The notes beneath the pieces were generated by a model. It saw only the letters and a program-made list of their open reading frames with translations, had not been told where the DNA came from and did no database searches. A stretch of 64,000 nt of DNA from Sulfurimonas aquatica (GTDB lineage: Bacteria; Campylobacterota; Campylobacteria; Campylobacterales; Sulfurimonadaceae): the NCBI RefSeq assembly GCF_017357825.1, contig NZ_CP046072.1, forward strand, positions 1,054,001 through 1,118,000, in the 5' to 3' direction. How positions within the stretch are numbered: position 1 is the stretch's first letter; the number at the start of each line of letters is the position of its first letter. The position numbers and the translations under genes were made by a program. Below, piece by piece: positions 28,551-37,265 of the stretch.

Positions 28551-29522
28551 TTATTGTTTTAGGCAGTAATTATCTTTTTTAATTATGTCTTGTACTATGT
28601 TATAGCCATGATTCAAAGCTAATGCAATAGAGCCACCTAGAGGGCCGGCAATGTCTCCGGCTATATATATACCATCAGAGTTTATGTGATTTTCATCAAC
28701 TACTGGTTTGCCTTTTTCATCAACAACGATAGGCGTCTTGCTCAAGAACTCCTTAGGCGTTGAACCTCCTAACGCATAAATTATTCGATCATACACTAAA
28801 GAACTATTATCGGAAAAATTTACCCTACATTTTCCCTCTTCATCAGTTACGCTGAGTATGTCTACTCCAAGTTTTAATTGTATGACGCCTTCTTTAACGC
28901 TATCTAGAAGATTTTTAGTGTTTTTTGGATTAGCTCTTGTAATCTTATCTCGTCTATATGTAAATGTTACTTTATTGTCAGTACGTATGAGGTATGCATA
29001 CTCCGCAGCGCTATCTCCACCACCTACTACAAGTACATCCTCGTGACCTGGACAATCTGTAATATTAAAGTTAATGCGATCTTTCAAGCTTTTTGGTAAA
29101 TCATAATCAGGCTTGTTTGGTTTTCCCATCTTACCAATTGCAACTACAATATATTTTGCTATAAAGGTTTCATTTGTATTAGTCTTGATATGAAAATGGT
29201 TCCCCTCTTTGCTTATTTCATCTATCTCGGTTGAAAATTTTGTATCAATTCTATGATCTAGAAGTGATTTATTAAATGTCTCTAATGTACCATTCTTTGT
29301 GCCATCTTCAAACTCTATATTTCCTTTTAAATCAACTTTGAGACCTTTCCAATCACGGTCTACGGGCTTTCTGTCATCAAAGTATTTTCTAATGGTTTCT
29401 GAATGATTTTGACCTTTTTCAAAAAGAATAATATTATTGATACAACATAAAACACTCTCAACCGCAGTTGCTATTCCCGCTGGACCAGCGCCAATAATCG
29501 CTATATCATATATTTTTTGCAT
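28551..29522 (-). CDS. Thioredoxin-reductase-like FAD/NAD(P) oxidoreductase (YpdA-type)
   Basis: A 323-residue flavoprotein with two Rossmann motifs: IIGAGPAGIATAVES for FAD at the N-terminus and VVGGGDSAAEYAYL for NAD(P), plus the late FAD motif YIAGDIAG. The CxxC pair of true thioredoxin reductase is absent at the expected position. It therefore resembles YpdA or ferredoxin-NADP reductase-type members. The electron acceptor cannot be read from sequence. A hydrophobic, Ser-rich flanking context is absent, so it is cytoplasmic. Monocistronic. Confidence 0.8.
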   Translation of the reverse strand: MQKIYDIAIIGAGPAGIATAVESVLCCINNIILFEKGQNHSETIRKYFDDRKPVDRDWKGLKVDLKGNIEFEDGTKNGTLETFNKSLLDHRIDTKFSTEIDEISKEGNHFHIKTNTNETFIAKYIVVAIGKMGKPNKPDYDLPKSLKDRINFNITDCPGHEDVLVVGGGDSAAEYAYLIRTDNKVTFTYRRDKITRANPKNTKNLLDSVKEGVIQLKLGVDILSVTDEEGKCRVNFSDNSSLVYDRIIYALGGSTPKEFLSKTPIVVDEKGKPVVDENHINSDGIYIAGDIAGPLGGSIALALNHGYNIVQDIIKKDNYCLKQ

Positions 29523-29698
29523 CGTACATCCTTTAAAAGTGTAAGTAAATTATAGTGATTGATAATATCTAATAAAAGTGTAAAAAGTTATAAAAAAATA
29601 AATATAGTATAAGAGTTAAAAAATGATATATAGAGAGAACACAGTTCATGTAAATAGGGCTTTAGGCCCCTTTATTAGATAGTTATAGAAAAAAGATT

Positions 29699-31237
29699 TT
29701 AGTAGTTAAACGCCACTTTATATGTAGGATCGTCTTCTTCATAGCTACAGTGCGGCCCCGCTTGTTTTAATATCTCTTTACAGTCAGGACTTAGGTGACG
29801 AAGCAGTAAGTTCTTTCCTGCTTCTTCATACTTTTTAACCATGGCGTCTATAGCCTCTACCCCTGAGAAGTCAAGTACTTTTGCGTTTTTAAAGTCGATA
29901 ACAACGCGAGGAGGGTCTTGGTCGATGTCAAAGTTATCTGAAAACGTTGTAGCCGACGCAAAGAAAAGCGGACCCTCTAACGTGTAGACCTTTGTTCCAT
30001 CTTCTTCAGTATGCGTTTTTGCCCATATACGAGCGTGTTTCCACGCAAACACTAGCGCAGAGATAATAACGCCAGCGATCACCGCTACGGCTAGGTCTTC
30101 AACAACTGTGATGATAGTCACTACAATCATTACAAAAACGTCAGCTCTAGGCATATGTTTGAGATGTGAAAAGCTTGACCACTCAAAAGTTCCAATGCTC
30201 ACCATAAACATTATCCCAACTAAAACGCCAACTGGAATAGTGTTGAGAACATCTGTCATTGAAATCACTAAAACTAGTAAACCAACAGAGGCTACAAAAG
30301 ATGAAAGGCGACCTAGACCACCAGACGTAAAGTTAATGATAGATTGACCAATCATTGCGCATCCCGCCATACCTCCAAAGAATCCAGCAGTCATGTTTCC
30401 ACATCCAAGCGCGATACACTCTTTGTTGCCACTTCCTCTCTCGCCACTCATCTCATCAAGTACGGCTAGCGTTAAGAGTGACTCTATGAGCCCAACAAGT
30501 GCCATGATGATAGCATATGGAAGAACCATAATGATAGCGTCCATACTAAAAAGAGTATCTGGAATGATAAGGTGAGGAAGTTGTCCTTTAAACTCACTCA
30601 AGTTTGCTAAAGAGCCTACCGTTATAGTATCTATTTTCATAAAGTAAACAACCAGCGTAAGTAGAACAATTGCAACAAGTCCAGATGGTACAGCTTTTGT
30701 ATACTTTGGTAAAAGATACATTATAAGCATTGTAATTCCTACAATTACATACATAGTCGCACCTTGTCCATCAAAGAATTTAAACTGTGCCATTGCAATG
30801 ACAATCGCAAGGCCATTTACAAAACCATACAGGGCAGGTTGAGGCACTAAACGGATAAACTTACCAAGTTTAAGAACTCCAACTAAAACTTGAATTGCTC
30901 CTGCTATAATAGTTGCTAAAAGAACATAGTTAAGCATATGAAGGTAGAGATCATCACCACTTAAACCAGCAAGTGTTAGTTTTTCATTGGCTTGCATAAC
31001 AAGTCCAACCATAACGACAGCAACGCTTCCCGTAGCACCAGAAATCATTCCTGGTTTACCTCCAATGATAGAAGTAATAAGACCAATAATAAATGCAGCA
31101 TAAAGACCAACAATAGGACTCAGACCTGCAATGAAACTAAATGCGATAGCTTCTGGGACAAGAGCAACAGCAACTACTAAACCAGATAAAACATCATTTT
31201 TGATATTTGCTGATGTGTATTTTTTTAAATCAAACAA
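29699..31237 (-). CDS. SulP family anion transporter with STAS domain
   Basis: A 512-residue protein with ~11-12 membrane helices in residues ~15-410 and a C-terminal STAS domain (~425-505; VVIDFKNAKVLDFSGVEAIDAM). The entry motif VALVPEAIAFSFIAGLSPIVGLYAAF is the SulP signature. Substrates in this family are sulfate, bicarbonate or other anions; PEAIAFSF with the ~500-residue length is common in bicarbonate- and sulfate-type bacterial members, so the anion is undetermined. Monocistronic. Confidence 0.9.
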   Translation of the reverse strand: MFDLKKYTSANIKNDVLSGLVVAVALVPEAIAFSFIAGLSPIVGLYAAFIIGLITSIIGGKPGMISGATGSVAVVMVGLVMQANEKLTLAGLSGDDLYLHMLNYVLLATIIAGAIQVLVGVLKLGKFIRLVPQPALYGFVNGLAIVIAMAQFKFFDGQGATMYVIVGITMLIMYLLPKYTKAVPSGLVAIVLLTLVVYFMKIDTITVGSLANLSEFKGQLPHLIIPDTLFSMDAIIMVLPYAIIMALVGLIESLLTLAVLDEMSGERGSGNKECIALGCGNMTAGFFGGMAGCAMIGQSIINFTSGGLGRLSSFVASVGLLVLVISMTDVLNTIPVGVLVGIMFMVSIGTFEWSSFSHLKHMPRADVFVMIVVTIITVVEDLAVAVIAGVIISALVFAWKHARIWAKTHTEEDGTKVYTLEGPLFFASATTFSDNFDIDQDPPRVVIDFKNAKVLDFSGVEAIDAMVKKYEEAGKNLLLRHLSPDCKEILKQAGPHCSYEEDDPTYKVAFNY

Positions 31238-31461
31238 GTTTTTAGCACCTTAAATAGAGTATTTTAAAATTTCGCAATTATATCTAAATAGTAATGAACT
31301 TCTTCTTTTTAGGATTAATAGAACTTATAAACTTATATATAGTGATGCTTATAAACACAACTATTATAAATAGAAGGGCATTAATAACAAAATATCATAT
31401 TATGAAAATTGATCTTTTTATTGTATAATTTCTTATATAAATTATAAAAGGAATTAATACT
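31238..31461. other. AT-rich intergenic region with one weak micro-ORF and a -10 box
   Basis: This is the front half of a 429-base gap. On the minus strand, 31284-31385 could encode a 33-residue single-helix peptide (FIIVVFISITIYKFI, then a KKKK tail) but only from an ATT codon with no ribosome site. On the plus strand, TATAAT at 31424-31429 probably drives the small ORF at 31462. Nothing else is visible. Confidence 0.4.
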
Positions 31462-31599
31462 ATGAATCATGTATATTTATCAGAAACAGTAATTAACAAT
31501 GCATTAGCTACTCATGTTATAACATCAGTAGAAGCGGAGATGTTAAAAAAGAAAGTCGATTGTCAGGTGAGTATATATAAAGCTACTCACAAGCTTTAA
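31462..31599 (+). CDS. Small hypothetical protein, 45 aa
   Basis: A 45-codon frame (MNHVYLSETVINNALATH at the start, YKATHKL at the end) that was too short for usual callers. It has an AAAAGGA ribosome site ten bases before the ATG and a TATAAT box 33 bases upstream, so expression signals are better than for most random frames. The peptide is soluble and mixed in composition. No family is recognised. It stands alone between the SulP gene and the PsiE-like gene. Confidence 0.45.
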   Translation: MNHVYLSETVINNALATHVITSVEAEMLKKKVDCQVSIYKATHKL

Positions 31600-31640
31600 A
31601 TATTTAACTATAAAACAATCTATATCTACTTTTTTTAGAG

Positions 31641-31646
31641 TATAAT
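31641..31646 (+). promoter_or_regulatory. -10 box of the PsiE-like gene
   Basis: A perfect TATAAT lies 20 bases before the ATG at 31667, with AAGG (31657-31660) between them as ribosome site. Confidence 0.55.
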
Positions 31647-31666
31647 TTGAAAAAATAAGGTTGTCC

Positions 31667-32050
31667 ATGAAGCATGTTTTTAAAATAGAAAAACTCCCTA
31701 TATTTATCAAGTTTTTCATTACTTTAATTCTATACTATAGTGTTAAAGATTTTACTTTAATTAACTCGTTTACAAAATTGGCAGTAGCTCTGCTAGAGTT
31801 TATCATCATCTTAGAGTTAGTTCGAATGCTAATAGATTTTCTTTTTAGTGATGAGAACCGTATTAATCTAAGACTTATGATAGATTCAACCATAGTCTTC
31901 TTTATTCGCGACGTTTTACTTATCGTTACTGAAAAATTTGATTCGATTAAAATATTTTCTATGCTTGGCATAATATTGTTACTATTTATATTTAGAATTA
32001 TCGCTATGAAATACAGTCCCTCTCATATGGAAAGCAAAAAAATAGCATGA
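31667..32050 (+). CDS. PsiE family membrane protein
   Basis: A 127-residue protein with four hydrophobic segments and the PsiE-like pattern LLEFIIILELVRMLIDFL..LRLMIDSTIVFFIRDVLLIVTE. PsiE was named as a phosphate-starvation-inducible protein; its biochemical role is unknown. The ATG at 31667 is six bases after AAGG; the upstream TTG 31661 touches that motif and is less likely. The Sel1-repeat gene follows 26 bases downstream. Confidence 0.8.
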   Translation: MKHVFKIEKLPIFIKFFITLILYYSVKDFTLINSFTKLAVALLEFIIILELVRMLIDFLFSDENRINLRLMIDSTIVFFIRDVLLIVTEKFDSIKIFSMLGIILLLFIFRIIAMKYSPSHMESKKIA

Positions 32051-32076
32051 AAAATATTTATAAAAGGTTGGTTTAA

Positions 32077-32703
32077 ATGAAAAAATTAGTATTGGCGTTT
32101 AGTTTACTTTTTAGTATAACTCTCTATGGAGACTTGTATGAAAAGGCTCTTGATGAGTATGAAAATGGCAATGTAAAAATAGCTGCGGGCTTATATTTAA
32201 AATCTTGTGATAATGGAAACAGTAATGCCTGTTATAAATTAGGAATGATGCATGTTAAAGGCGAAGGCGTAAGCCAAAACAATAAAATAGCAGGTAGCCT
32301 TTTTGTAAAATCATGTGACAATGGTAATGCTGATGCATGTTTTAACCTAGGTATAATTTATGAAGATGGAAAAGCAGTAGTAAAAGATAAACTAAAGGCT
32401 AAAAAGTTTTATGAAAAAGCTTGTGAAGGTGATAGTTCAGATGGATGTTTGTATCTAGGAAAAATGTACTTAAAGGGAAAAGTAGTAAAACAAGACTATA
32501 AAAGAGTGATTGAACTTTACAATAAATCATGTAATTTAGAAAATGGCGAGAGTTGTTATAGTTTAGGTCTTATGTACTTAGAAGGTGAAGGTGTAAGAAA
32601 GAATAAAAGTACTGCTAAAGAATACTTTGGAATTGCCTGTGATAATGGAAATAATAAAGGGTGTAAACAATACCGTACTCTCGATAATGTAAACACCAAG
32701 TAA
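32077..32703 (+). CDS. Secreted Sel1-repeat protein
   Basis: A 208-residue exported protein with a signal peptide (about 1-18) and about five Sel1-like repeats. Each repeat has the paired-cysteine pattern seen in Helicobacter Hcp proteins (SCDNGNSNACYKLGMMHVKGEGV; SCDNGNADACFNLG; ACEGDSSDGCLYLG; SCNLENGESCYSLG). Such repeats form disulfide-stabilised helix pairs that mediate protein binding, probably in the periplasm or outside the cell. The partner is unknown. Confidence 0.9.
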   Translation: MKKLVLAFSLLFSITLYGDLYEKALDEYENGNVKIAAGLYLKSCDNGNSNACYKLGMMHVKGEGVSQNNKIAGSLFVKSCDNGNADACFNLGIIYEDGKAVVKDKLKAKKFYEKACEGDSSDGCLYLGKMYLKGKVVKQDYKRVIELYNKSCNLENGESCYSLGLMYLEGEGVRKNKSTAKEYFGIACDNGNNKGCKQYRTLDNVNTK

Positions 32704-32723
32704 AATAGACTAGATAAAACTAG

Positions 32724-33515
32724 TTATCTCTCGATCTTTTTTCGCCACTTTTGTACAAAAAGTGATGTGATAATTACCATACTCATCATTATCGACACTG
32801 CGTAGTAAGTACCTATTTCACCAGTTGCAAAAGGTAGGCCAGTCGTATTCATACCAAAAAAACCAACTAGAAGGTTTAGCGGAAGGAATATAGCTGAGAT
32901 AATGGTTAGAATATAGATCATTTTATTCATTTTATCATTAGATTTTGCATTGTAAAAACTGTATAAATAGTCTAGTTTAGAGAGTTGTAGCATTGCTGAA
33001 CGCATTGTTCTTTCCATATGCTCATGTATGTCTACATAATGATTCATAGGAAATCCATCAACATCTTTGTTGTAGTCAATAAACTCTTCCATAGTAGTTG
33101 CAGTTCTAAGTAGTACTCTTTCTATACGTAATATTTCTAGTTTTACAGCTAGCCAATTATTTAAAAAATCACTATCCGCCATATCTGAGTATAAACTCTC
33201 TTCCATATCTGAAATAGTCTCTGCATATTTTAAAAATGATTTGAGTAATTTATCAAGTACCTTATCAACTAAAGTGTAGGGACCCATATAGACGCCATTT
33301 AACTCTTCGAACTTATTCTCTTTTATATTATAGAAATAACTATTCTCCTTTGTAAGGATAAAACCTAAAGAAACATTGTTTAATTCATCAGTTATAACAG
33401 GAATACGAAGAATAAGCATGTCGTATGTCTCATTTTCGTCAAAAATTGCAGGGTGTTTTTCATTATGTAAATCTTCTAAATGAAGCTTATCAATTAACTC
33501 TTCTACATTTTGCAT
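32724..33515 (-). CDS. CorA-like magnesium/divalent cation transporter
   Basis: A 263-residue protein. Two C-terminal membrane helices flank the diagnostic GMN motif (GFFGMNTTGLPFA, at about 225-237), followed by a positively charged end (QKWRKKIER). The cytoplasmic N-domain is shorter than in classical CorA (~315 aa). GMN marks the selectivity loop of CorA/Mrs2/ZntB channels. Mg2+ is the likely ion, but Zn2+ (ZntB-like) is possible. Monocistronic, convergent with the Sel1-repeat gene. Confidence 0.85.
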   Translation of the reverse strand: MQNVEELIDKLHLEDLHNEKHPAIFDENETYDMLILRIPVITDELNNVSLGFILTKENSYFYNIKENKFEELNGVYMGPYTLVDKVLDKLLKSFLKYAETISDMEESLYSDMADSDFLNNWLAVKLEILRIERVLLRTATTMEEFIDYNKDVDGFPMNHYVDIHEHMERTMRSAMLQLSKLDYLYSFYNAKSNDKMNKMIYILTIISAIFLPLNLLVGFFGMNTTGLPFATGEIGTYYAVSIMMSMVIITSLFVQKWRKKIER

Positions 33516-33642
33516 AATCTATCCTTTAGTTACTGTAATCTAGTATTTCTTTATATTATTGGTATTTAGAGCATTGTATCTTAGGATTAGAAAACCAGGT
33601 ACTTGACACAATAAAATTTAGTTTCTATTTGTTAAAAGGGGC

Positions 33643-33648
33643 TATAAT
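33643..33648 (+). promoter_or_regulatory. -10 box of the ATPase-less exporter operon
   Basis: TATAAT at 33643-33648 lies 29 bases upstream of the ATG at 33678, with TGAGGA in between as ribosome site. It is the only clear promoter element ahead of the three-gene export operon. Confidence 0.5.
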
Positions 33649-33677
33649 TCTTCAATTTGTTTTGAGGAAAATAATTT

Positions 33678-34637
33678 ATGGATATTAAAAAGAAACTTAT
33701 CTCTAATGTCGTTAGTATAGTTAAAGAGGATAAACAAAATATCTTTTATCTTATATACTACTCTGTGATAGAAGCGATTCTATTGCTTTTTATCCCTTTA
33801 GCAACATCATTTATAATAAATAGTATTTTGTCTCACTCAACAATATCTATCGCAGTTCTAGGTACTATCGTTGTTATCAGCTTTATTTTAACCACTTTAC
33901 TGCAAGTAGCAAAGCAGTATATCATTGAAAAATTTGAACAGAAAATTTTTGTAACTACAGGAATTAAAATAGCATCAATGGCTATGAAAATGAGAGCCTC
34001 GAGTGAAAATGTAAAAAATTTAATAGATAAGCATATGAACTATTTTTTTGACATTGGAGCGATACAAAAAATATTTCCAATACTACTTCTAGATGGAACT
34101 GCTCTTGTAGTGAAGTTACTCTTTAGTCTACTCTTGTTATTTGTGTTTGATATTACACTGTTTTTAGTAGGGTTATTCTTTTTTGTAGTATTCGTGATTT
34201 TATTATTTGTACTTGGTCGCAATGGAATTACCTATAGTATAGAGCGTTCAAACACTAAACATGATGCTATATATTATTTACAAAATATCCCCGAGATGGA
34301 GGGTGAAGAAGATAGTATACTCAAAGAGTTTGACGAGCATTTGATTAGGTTTGTTAACGCAAGAGTGAAAATATTTCATGTTGTAATGAGACAGCTAACA
34401 CTTACCTTTATAATTGAAGGTTTGGTTTTTAGTTCATTTTTGATTATCGGAGGTTACTTAGTTATCAATAGTACTCTCCCCTTAGGTGAGTTTGTCGCAG
34501 CAGAGATAATTGTCGTCTCCATTACAAGTGCACTCAAAGATTTTATGAAGCAGATAGATTATATCTATGATATGACAGAAGGATTTTATAAAGTAGAGAA
34601 ATTATCTCTTACATTACAAGGAGATGAACATGTCTAA
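33678..34637 (+). CDS. ABC exporter transmembrane domain without ATPase domain
   Basis: A 319-residue membrane protein that aligns by eye with the six-helix exporter domain of ABC type I secretion proteins: paired hydrophobic helices ~25-75, ~130-185 and ~245-290, and the closing helix VVSITSALKDFMKQIDYIYDMTEGFYKVEKL. It stops at residue 319, where the nucleotide-binding domain would start; Walker A, signature and Walker B are all absent. The next gene overlaps its stop, so no ATPase remnant follows. Its neighbours are an HlyD adaptor and TolC. It may borrow an ATPase, act passively, or be a scaffold. Confidence 0.8.
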   Translation: MDIKKKLISNVVSIVKEDKQNIFYLIYYSVIEAILLLFIPLATSFIINSILSHSTISIAVLGTIVVISFILTTLLQVAKQYIIEKFEQKIFVTTGIKIASMAMKMRASSENVKNLIDKHMNYFFDIGAIQKIFPILLLDGTALVVKLLFSLLLLFVFDITLFLVGLFFFVVFVILLFVLGRNGITYSIERSNTKHDAIYYLQNIPEMEGEEDSILKEFDEHLIRFVNARVKIFHVVMRQLTLTFIIEGLVFSSFLIIGGYLVINSTLPLGEFVAAEIIVVSITSALKDFMKQIDYIYDMTEGFYKVEKLSLTLQGDEHV

Positions 34638-35910
34638 GTACAAATATGAAGCATTAGAGATGCTACATCTTCATCCCTTCGTTAGAAAAGTATGGCTAGT
34701 TAGTTCAATAGTCTTTTTTATCTTTGTTTCAATGCTTTTTTTACCCTGGGAGCAGACTATAAAAGGTGAAGGAAAACTTATTGCAACAGACCCTATGCAA
34801 AGAGATTATAACATTTTAGCTACGATAGATGGTTTTGTAGATGAAGTATATGTACATGAAAATCAGTTTGTTAAAAAGGGTACACCGCTTTTTAGACTTG
34901 TTGACCTAGACAAAGAATATGATGAGAAATTAAAATCTATTCACCTTAGCTCTCAAGAACAGTATGTAGATTTTCAGAAGCAGGTAGAAAATATTCAAGA
35001 AAAAGGTGATAATTTAGAGAACTACCTCAGAGTTGGACTAAATGTTTATACTCAAAAATTCCAACAGATTAAAAATAAGATAGAGAGTTTACGTCTTAAG
35101 AAGGTCTCTTTAGAAAAAAATCATGAGATAGAGAAACTGAATGTTTCAAGATTGGAAACACTCTATAAAGAGGGAATAGAGTCTAAGAGAAATTTTGATT
35201 TAGCGCAAAATATTTATGTAAAAGCAGAAGCAGAGTTAAAAAAGATAGATATTGATATAGAGATAGAAAATAATAATCTAGATATTATCAAACAAGAAAA
35301 AGAGAAGTTTTTAAAAGAGACACAAAACAAGATTAAACTCTTAGATAACTCTAGTTTAAACTCTAAAGCAAAATTGAAATCTATTTCTCAAGATATTCAA
35401 AGAAATAGTTTAAATGTGCAGCGTTACGAGAGTGGGACTGTTGTAGCTCAAAGAGATGGCTTTATTGTACGAGTACTACAAAATGAAAAAAATCGCCTAA
35501 TAAAAAAAGGTGATCCTATCATTCATTTTTCACCCTTGATTTCAGATAAAAGTATTCTCTTAAAGATTTCAGACTTTAATATGCCACTCTTAAAAGAGGG
35601 CTTACCAGCTAGAATCATGTTTTATGGTTGGCCAGCACTACAAATATCTGGTTGGCCAAAAATCCGTTATGGAACATTTGCCGGAGTAGTAGAAAAAGTA
35701 GAGCCGATTTCACATGAGAAAGGTTTTTACTATGCAAGGGTTGTAGAAGATCCTAAAGAACCATGGCCTAAAGGTGATAACTTGAGAGTAGGGACTCAGT
35801 CTACTATATGGGTGAGGCTAAATACTGTGCCAATTTGGTACCAAATGTGGAGACTCATGAATGCTTTTCCCCCACAGATGCTTACTCCAGTTGTAGAGAA
35901 GAAAAAGTGA
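34630..35910 (+). CDS. HlyD family periplasmic adaptor of the ATPase-less exporter
   Basis: A 426-residue membrane fusion protein. It has an N-terminal membrane helix (LVSSIVFFIFVSMLFLPW), a lipoyl-like half (GEGKLIATDPMQRDYNILATIDGFVDEVYVHENQFVKKG), a long coiled-coil hairpin (~100-260) and the second half RDGFIVRVLQN. The C-terminal VPIWYQMWRLMNAFPPQML is typical of this adaptor subgroup. I chose ATG 34630, six bases after AAGGAG; ATG 34624 touches that motif. It overlaps the upstream gene by eight bases and the downstream TolC by four (GTGA). Confidence 0.88.
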   Translation: MSKYKYEALEMLHLHPFVRKVWLVSSIVFFIFVSMLFLPWEQTIKGEGKLIATDPMQRDYNILATIDGFVDEVYVHENQFVKKGTPLFRLVDLDKEYDEKLKSIHLSSQEQYVDFQKQVENIQEKGDNLENYLRVGLNVYTQKFQQIKNKIESLRLKKVSLEKNHEIEKLNVSRLETLYKEGIESKRNFDLAQNIYVKAEAELKKIDIDIEIENNNLDIIKQEKEKFLKETQNKIKLLDNSSLNSKAKLKSISQDIQRNSLNVQRYESGTVVAQRDGFIVRVLQNEKNRLIKKGDPIIHFSPLISDKSILLKISDFNMPLLKEGLPARIMFYGWPALQISGWPKIRYGTFAGVVEKVEPISHEKGFYYARVVEDPKEPWPKGDNLRVGTQSTIWVRLNTVPIWYQMWRLMNAFPPQMLTPVVEKKK

Positions 35911-37265
35911 GATACTTCTTAGCTCTACAGCTCCTCTTAGTAGAACTTGTAAGTGCGAATGAGCTCTTTAAAAAAGAGATGATTCTTGAGTATTTTAAAG
36001 AGTCTAATCCATTTGTATATAGCGCCATAGCAAATGAGAATAGATATAAAAATCGAGACCTCTACTATCAAGGTGAGTTAGATAACAAACTCTTTTTAAA
36101 GTATGACAAAAAAGAGTACCCAGTCAGTGAAGCTGAGTTTTTTGACATAGGTGTGCAAAAGCCACTTGAAAATGGCATAGAACTAACTTTGGCATATAGA
36201 AAGGCAGAAGGTACACAAGAGTCTAACAACATCAAAACAGGTGATGATGGGGAGGCTAGGGTTGGAGTAAAACTACCGCTATTTTCTTTAGCCCATGGTA
36301 TGAACGATAGAAAGTTAAATATTGAGACTGCAAGGTTACAGAGGGTTAACCTGAGTAATGATTCCAAAAATAATTTAAGAATTCTATATTTTAAGACCTA
36401 CTCTGAATATGCAAAAGTTCTTTACTATAAAGCTGTGATAGAACTTCAAAAAGAACTTTTAAACAAGGCAAAAAAGAGAGAGAGTATAGTTAGTGATAGA
36501 GTAAATGTTGGTTCTGTGGCAGAAGTAGCCCTTTTAGAAGCACAACAACAAATTATCAACAGAGAGCAGTCTCTCATCTCATCAGAAAATGAGTTCTCAT
36601 ATGCACTAGAGAACTTTTTAAAGTATCTTAATATTTCACGCGAAGAGTTTGAAAGTCAGTATAGACTCTTTAAGCTTGAAGAGATAGAACATGCAAAAGT
36701 TGATTATGATGAGTTCTTAGGGATGGCGTTAGAGAATAGGCCAGATTTAAAAAAGTATGACATAGAACTAAAAAAAATTAAGTTGGAGCAAAAACAGACT
36801 AACTTACTAAACTATCCAAAAATGGACCTATCTTTTTATGGAGTGCACGACTTTGAATATGAGAGTGGATTTAAAGTGGCGTTGGATATGGATTTTCCAA
36901 TAGAGAGACGAAAGTACGACGCGAAAGTTCTGGAAAATAAAAATAGTGTTTTAATGATGCAAACAGATAAGGCTAAAGAGATATTAAATATCAAAACAAA
37001 TCTCCTTAACATTGTAAACTCGTTAAATACAATAGAGATGAATTTGGCTAGTTCAAAAAAAGAGATAGAGCTTCTTGAAACATTAGAAAAAGCAGAAAAT
37101 AAAAAGTATGTTTTAGGAATGAGTAATCTATTTATGGTTAATCAACGCGAAGTATATACCTTGGAAGTGAAGAAAAAAGCGCTCAAATATAACTTTAAGT
37201 ATCTTCTACTTGAACAAGAAGCACAAAGAGAAGCGGGCTTCTCTTTTAAAGAGTTAAGACTGTAG
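35907..37265 (+). CDS. TolC family outer-membrane protein of the ATPase-less exporter
   Basis: A 452-residue TolC-like protein with a signal peptide (FLALQLLLVELVSA) and two TolC helical repeats (e.g. RVNVGSVAEVALLEAQQQIINREQ and LENRPDLKKYDIELKKIKLEQKQT). The GTG at 35907 overlaps the adaptor stop as GTGA; an earlier in-frame ATG at 35808 would put the signal peptide ~33 residues inside the protein. It forms the outer-membrane exit for the preceding adaptor. Its last 12 bases overlap the convergent valS. Confidence 0.88.
   Translation: MRYFLALQLLLVELVSANELFKKEMILEYFKESNPFVYSAIANENRYKNRDLYYQGELDNKLFLKYDKKEYPVSEAEFFDIGVQKPLENGIELTLAYRKAEGTQESNNIKTGDDGEARVGVKLPLFSLAHGMNDRKLNIETARLQRVNLSNDSKNNLRILYFKTYSEYAKVLYYKAVIELQKELLNKAKKRESIVSDRVNVGSVAEVALLEAQQQIINREQSLISSENEFSYALENFLKYLNISREEFESQYRLFKLEEIEHAKVDYDEFLGMALENRPDLKKYDIELKKIKLEQKQTNLLNYPKMDLSFYGVHDFEYESGFKVALDMDFPIERRKYDAKVLENKNSVLMMQTDKAKEILNIKTNLLNIVNSLNTIEMNLASSKKEIELLETLEKAENKKYVLGMSNLFMVNQREVYTLEVKKKALKYNFKYLLLEQEAQREAGFSFKELRL

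Noticed and set aside
35808-35906. Upstream start for the TolC-like gene
   Set aside because: It would place 33 residues before a clear signal peptide and overlap the adaptor gene by ~100 bases; GTG 35907 forms a normal GTGA overlap.
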